A stretch of 64,000 nucleotides of DNA, from NCBI GenBank assembly GCA_020726505.1, contig JAHLEZ010000002.1, positions 1,860,001 to 1,924,000 on the forward strand. The letters run 5' to 3'. A model generated the notes under the pieces. That model was given only the letters and a program-made list of their open reading frames with translations. It was not told the DNA's origin and did no database searches. Below, piece by piece: positions 59,490 through 64,000 of this stretch; position 1 is the stretch's first letter, and every line of letters begins with the position of its first letter. The translations under genes were made by a program, and so were the position numbers. This DNA comes from Leptodontidium sp. MPI-SDFR-AT-0119 (taxonomy: Eukaryota; Ascomycota; Leotiomycetes; Helotiales; Leptodontidiaceae).

Positions 59490-61185
59490 TCAAACCGTGT
59501 ACCGAAACCAAGGAGCATTATCCGCATACTCCATTTGCTCCCGCTTCTCATCATCTGTATAGCTAGATCCAGTTTCCCTTTCCACTTTATCACGGCGAGA
59601 ATTCTCAAAGCGGAGATAGCAAGTCATGAAAAGAGTGAGGAAGAAGGCCATGCCAATGATCCCGATGAGAAGTGAGTGGCCCTTAATGAATCTAGGCTGG
59701 ATGTCAACACGGTACCAAGAGAATGTTCCTTAGAGCCATGATTTACCTTGGACCATCACGAGTAATGTAAACATAAGAAGCAATAATACCTCCACAGTTA
59801 CCACCCATCACCTGCATCGCGATGCCAGTGCCCCGCTTCATGTTCCCACCAATGTTGTTGCCATTCCATGCAAGACCGAGAGGAATTTGAGGGTAAATAC
59901 CTATTGAGATTGTCAGGTATCAAGTTTTATCAAATTAAGAGGGTCAACATACCAATCGCTGCAAGTACGGTTCCAGCATACTGGATCCTCGGTCTGTCCG
60001 TACCAGCCAACATCGCAAACCCAGCAATGGCCACAACCTGAAAACCTAACATGAAGACACCACGCTGCTTTACACGATCGGCGAACCAGCTTGCTACAAT
60101 AGTGAACACACAAGCACAGACATACGGCGGCACACTCATGAGCTGAGCCTCGTTGGCGGTGTACCCCATCAGCTTAATAATTGTTGGCAGAAACAAGGAG
60201 AACGAATAGATGGGGCAGAATCCAGCCATACATATAAGCATGTGGATGTATATCTTCCAGTCTTTGATTGCTTGAAAAACATATTTGTACGCAAAGTGGT
60301 TAGCCAGATTGCCATGGTCAGCTGCAATGCGTCGCTCTACTTCCACTCGCTCATGGTCACTGAGGAATTTTGCCCTACTTCAGGTCAGCAAATTGTTTTA
60401 ATTGTGAGGGTAGAGAGACGGACGTGGAAGGGTAGTCATTGATAACCCAGTAAGCGGTAAAAGATACTAGGATACTGAGAAGTCCTTCCAAGATGAAGAT
60501 CCAAGCCCAGGCTGCAATCCCACCAACTCCATTCATTTCAGAGATACCTCGAGCCAGGATACCTCCAAAGGCTCCAGCGAGAGTAGCTGCCGAAAAGAAC
60601 AAAGCCATTCGGAACCCGCATTCATGTCTAGGGTACCACTGTGTAATGTAGTAATTGACTCCTGGGAAGAGACCGCCTTCGAAGATGCCAAGGAAAACTC
60701 TCGTGGCCAAAAGGCCGGAGTAATTCTTCACAAAACCTTGGCATATCATGGCGACGGACCAGAAGACCATGATGAATGTGAGCCAGATGCTGGGTCGTAT
60801 TCGTTTCATCATGATGTTGCTGGGGATTTCGGCTGCAATGTAAAAGGGGAACAGGATAGCGAGGCAGTCATTATACTGAAGACCGTGGAGTTTAAGATCT
60901 TTTTCCAGGTGATCTAGCCTGGCGTTTCCGATGTTGGTTCGATCGAGGAAACAAAGTCTGAAGTCAAGTTATTGGGCTGTGATTTATATGATTGATTCCG
61001 GCGGTGACTTACAGGTAGATCAGGGAGAGAAAGGGAATTAGATGCCAGTCGATTTTCCGCACCAACTTCTTAGTGGCCTTCTCGTCAAACCCCTGCGCTT
61101 CAGCTACATCGATGGAGCTCGAACCCGACTTCTCGAGAACTCCGGATGGAGATTTCTCCTTCGGGGCGATGGTAATTCCGTTCAT
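59490..61185 (-). CDS. MFS transporter, allantoate/nicotinate (DAL5/TNA1)-type (494 aa)
   Basis: Five exons: complement(59490..59691, 59747..59900, 59953..60374, 60424..60957, 61015-region 61013..61185), in frame. Starts MNGITIAPKEKSPSGVLEKS with a cytosolic N-terminus. The MFS anion:cation symporter signature appears in KIDWHLIPFLSLIYL|LCFLDRTNIGNARL (helix 1), followed by YNDCLAILFPFYIAAEIPSN and the motif-A-like region PSIWLTFIMVFWSVAM. About 12 hydrophobic segments are present, split 6+6 by a charged loop (FLSDHERVEVERRIAADHGN). The family carries carboxylates such as allantoate, nicotinate and pantothenate. The substrate is not predictable. Convergent with the multicopper oxidase. Confidence 0.92.
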
Positions 61186-62107
61186 GGTAGCCAATTTAAC
61201 AAAATTCAGAAGGGACAAAAGGCTCTGCGAAGCTGATTGACGAAAGACAGTACCGAAGCTTGTGAGGAGCAGACAAGCATTATATCAGCGCCACTGGCTT
61301 TCGCCATTCCCGTGGAGACCCCAGCTCTGAGAGCTTATCTGTGCCAAGGATGACATGCGTCCTATGCCTGTATGTCTAGACCTATTGTACCACGTCGGAT
61401 AAATACCAGAGTAACCTTCGAGAGCCCTTGTACTTCTCAACATGGATACCTAAGTGGATCTTACACCGATAGCGAATGCACCTTGGCTAGAATAGAGTTC
61501 AAACGACCGTTATAGATTCTTTGGATTGGAGGATGATTATGGAAGAATCCGAGTAGGTTTGGGCCGAGGACTCAGCTTCGTTAGACCTCCGATGCAGCTT
61601 TCCGCATTCGCATTCATGCACCTCATCTTTCGAAATGATATCGCATGGAATTGAGGCAGCTGACAGCAGTCTTTGAATAGAATCTGTCAATATCAAGTCA
61701 GCATGCTGCTCGCCTCACTATTGCAGTAGGTCCAAGTCCACTTGTCCACTTGAAGCTGTGCACCTATCCACATGTACTAGACTAGAAACCTACGATAGGG
61801 CTTGATTCACATGTTCTGAACTCTCTCAGCCCTTCTGTGTAACTTGTGTCTCCCGAGCTGAACCTTTGAATTGGCCCTGGTGCGTCCACCCCTCGCGGCT
61901 TGGCACGGAATCCGAACCCTATTCACAACTCATCACCCGAATCAGCTTATGCAGCCTTGCATTGCTTCCCATAGAGTCGCTCGAATGTATATTGATAGTA
62001 GCATTTATTCCAGTCATCCAAGTAAAGCAGTAGTGGTGGCCTGTAACCTGTTCTCAATATGAGGAAAGTGTAGAACGATATCCTCACAGAGAATCAGCAC
62101 CCGCTCG
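61186..62107. other. Intergenic region
   Basis: Upstream region of the transporter and 3' flank of the HET gene. No supported gene. Confidence 0.5.
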
Positions 62108-64000
62108 TTATATGATAACGACAGTCTCAACGTTATCCCGAGAGAACCACTCAGGATTTGACCGCTCTGTAGTTCGAAGATGAAAAATGCCAATCCTCGA
62201 AAATGCATCATCTTGGCTCTCGGTCTCGACCAGGATCAAGCCATAGGCAGCCGTGATCTGGAGGCACCACACCTCGGTGCCTTGATCAGGCCAGCTCGTA
62301 TCGAAAACACCATGGGTGATATCTCCCCCCTGCCACCTATCCAACTTCAGAAGGGGTTGTTCAGGCCAAACACCAGACTTCTCTCCAACAACAGCATGCT
62401 TTATAGGAGCCTGAATCTTAATATACCCCGCACTCACTTGGCCGTAGATATCAGGTCCCACCAACGTCGTTTTGACTTCCAGAATAGTTGCAATGGGAGG
62501 GTTTGGAAGTCTTTCTCTACACAAGAAACAAGAGATGGGGCTGTCAATGGAAGCCCAAGACCACGACGGCGCTCGGTAAGTAGGAGGTAAGCGAGATTCA
62601 TGCGGAGCGTTGGGCAGCGTCTCTTCCTCAAAGGGAGACCACAACAAAGCCCTTGGCATGTCGTGTTTCCAAATTCCAGCAAAGTACTTGTCTTTAATAC
62701 AGGTTCCTACTACACTGGCGATACCAGAAATAGCAACGAGTTTGTCGTTTGAGAAGGTCAGGTCTCGTCGCGTGTAGTCGTATAGAATGTCATACCAACT
62801 GATGATCATTCGACGTAGAGTCTCTCCATCACCCGCACGTAAGCTTACTGCACCACCTTGGAATTGTTCTAGGAACGTGTTCCGACCTTCTCGGGCCAGA
62901 GCATAAGGCATTTCTCGGCTTTCAACTAAGTCGTGTCGAACACAAGTGAATGACATCTGCAGTGTATCGAACGTCAAGAGTCGGTGACTGAGAAGGGACT
63001 CCTGAATGCACCAGGCTCGAGTACGAAGATAATTCGTCTCCTTTCCATCCAAGTTGGCATCGAATGGCACGTCGAAGTGAAGGATTCCGTGGGTCTCTGC
63101 TAAGGGAACCTGAATAGGCAATCTGCATGGCTTCGATGTTGACAGCCATGATCGATCAACAAATATCCCACCCGTACTATTCTCTGTCGCTGCAGCTGCA
63201 ATGGTGATGTAGGAATTCCGGTAGATGTTTGGCATGCTGGCTGCCTCTTTCAGCCAGTCCTCGGCAGAGTCTTGAATGATGCACAACGAGTCAATCCAGA
63301 GATACCGAAGACCAAAGTGTCTAGTGAGAAAGATTGCATCGCCGAATGTAGCTGGAAGTTTCGAAACGTCGATTCCGGTCTCAAGTTCTTGGATATTGCT
63401 GTTCATTGATTTCAGGATATCGGCTTGACCCCACCGATGGCTCAACGTTGCCCATCTCCCTCTCTGCGGACCAGGTGCTAGGAGTCGAGGAACAAAATCG
63501 AGCGACGAGCTATCACCTACATCAATAACCCTCGAAGGAAGGAGAGGGTCCAAGACAGAGCTATTTGGTGAGGAATCACATTCTGGATGATTTTGCACGC
63601 AATCTGAGAACCAGGATTTCATCAAATCGAGTGTTCCCGGACATTTGGCGTTATGGTAGACAGGTCTGCCCAGATTTTTGTCGGAGGATACATCATCTGT
63701 AACTATTGTTAGAGAAGGTCGAAACCAGGTAATATCGGTTCTCACCCTTGGTAGTAAACACACGAGCAGGGTAGCTATCTTTCCCATAGACAACTTGGAG
63801 CTCTACAAGTTGCCCTTTGTACCCCCGCACTTCTCTAAGCTTGTATCCTATCGTATGAAGCCAATATCTCTCTTTCAGGCTTCTTGCTGCCACCACTAGC
63901 TCGAACATATAGTCCGAGTCTTTTGATTCTGTAATAGCAGCAGCATACGTAGGTCTTGCCGGCGCATTCGATTCAGCTTGTGGAGTATCAGAAGAATCCT
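62108..64000 (-). CDS. HET-domain protein, 5' end beyond the window
   Basis: Two visible exons, complement(62108..63696, 63746..>64000). The reading frame is still open at the right edge, so the start lies outside. The intron (GTGAGA..ACAG) joins VFTTK|DDVSSDKNLG. HET signatures: WATLSHRWGQADILK, LPATFGDAIFLTRHFGLRYL, WIDSLCIIQDSAEDWLKEAA, MPNIYRNSYITIAAAATEN, and TRAWCIQESLLSHRLLTFDT. This is the type with an N-terminal extension carrying a metal-ligand-like Cys pair (NAKCPGTLDLMKSWFSDCVQ, CDSSP). The C-terminal half is unassigned. It belongs to a different HET subgroup from the one at 53435-55218, so the two are unlikely to be a recent tandem copy. Confidence 0.92.

Noticed and set aside
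1..64000. CRISPR array, operons and prokaryote-type ribosome binding sites
   Set aside because: The window is eukaryotic. No spacer-repeat arrays exist and genes have introns.

Overview
The window is nuclear DNA from a filamentous ascomycete (Pezizomycotina). This rests on genes split by many short introns (about 45-175 nt) with GT..AG ends and CTAAC/CTGAT-like branch points, two Zn2Cys6 regulators, two HET-domain allorecognition genes, an ascomycete-type multicopper oxidase, and the housekeeping pair COX20/POL2. A leotiomycete (Helotiales-like) is my best guess, but that is inference. I rebuilt exon structures by hand. For every multi-exon gene called intact and complete, the summed exon lengths are divisible by three, which supports those models.

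Layout. 0-5 kb: the 3' end of a membrane-protein gene, a decayed vanadium haloperoxidase pseudogene, and about 2 kb of relic or empty DNA with a long poly-C tract. 5-16 kb: housekeeping block with a nuclear-type hypothetical, COX20 (minus) divergent from POL2, the catalytic subunit of DNA polymerase epsilon, and a hypothetical. 17-33 kb: accessory metabolic block with a 1175-aa regulator carrying two zinc clusters, a cytochrome P450, a small one-helix protein, a short-chain dehydrogenase, a secreted type-B carboxylesterase/lipase, and a second Zn2Cys6 regulator. No PKS, NRPS or terpene synthase backbone is visible. 34-41 kb: a PPPDE-like protein, then a gene-poor stretch with an inverted-repeat element holding a minisatellite, a small secreted cysteine-rich protein (effector-like), and several decayed ORFs, including a WW-domain protein with an internal stop. 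42-50 kb: a coiled-coil protein, a caspase-like (C14) protein with a C-terminal C2H2 finger, a conserved hypothetical, and a broken C2H2 gene with a degenerate relative. 51-64 kb: a 246-bp MITE-like element, a HET gene, an Abr1-like multicopper oxidase convergent with an allantoate/nicotinate-type MFS transporter, and a second HET gene that runs off the right edge.

How the genes may work together. COX20 and POL2 share a divergent promoter region but act in unrelated processes. The 17-33 kb block could be a regulated oxidative or hydrolytic pathway (P450, SDR, esterase, two regulators), although co-regulation cannot be shown from sequence. The right third combines a caspase-like protease homologue with two HET proteins, families tied to fungal non-self recognition and regulated cell death. 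Decay is concentrated in accessory genes, while the 6.7-kb POL2 reading frame is clean. This argues that the lesions are real and not general sequencing error, but single-gene errors cannot be excluded without reads.
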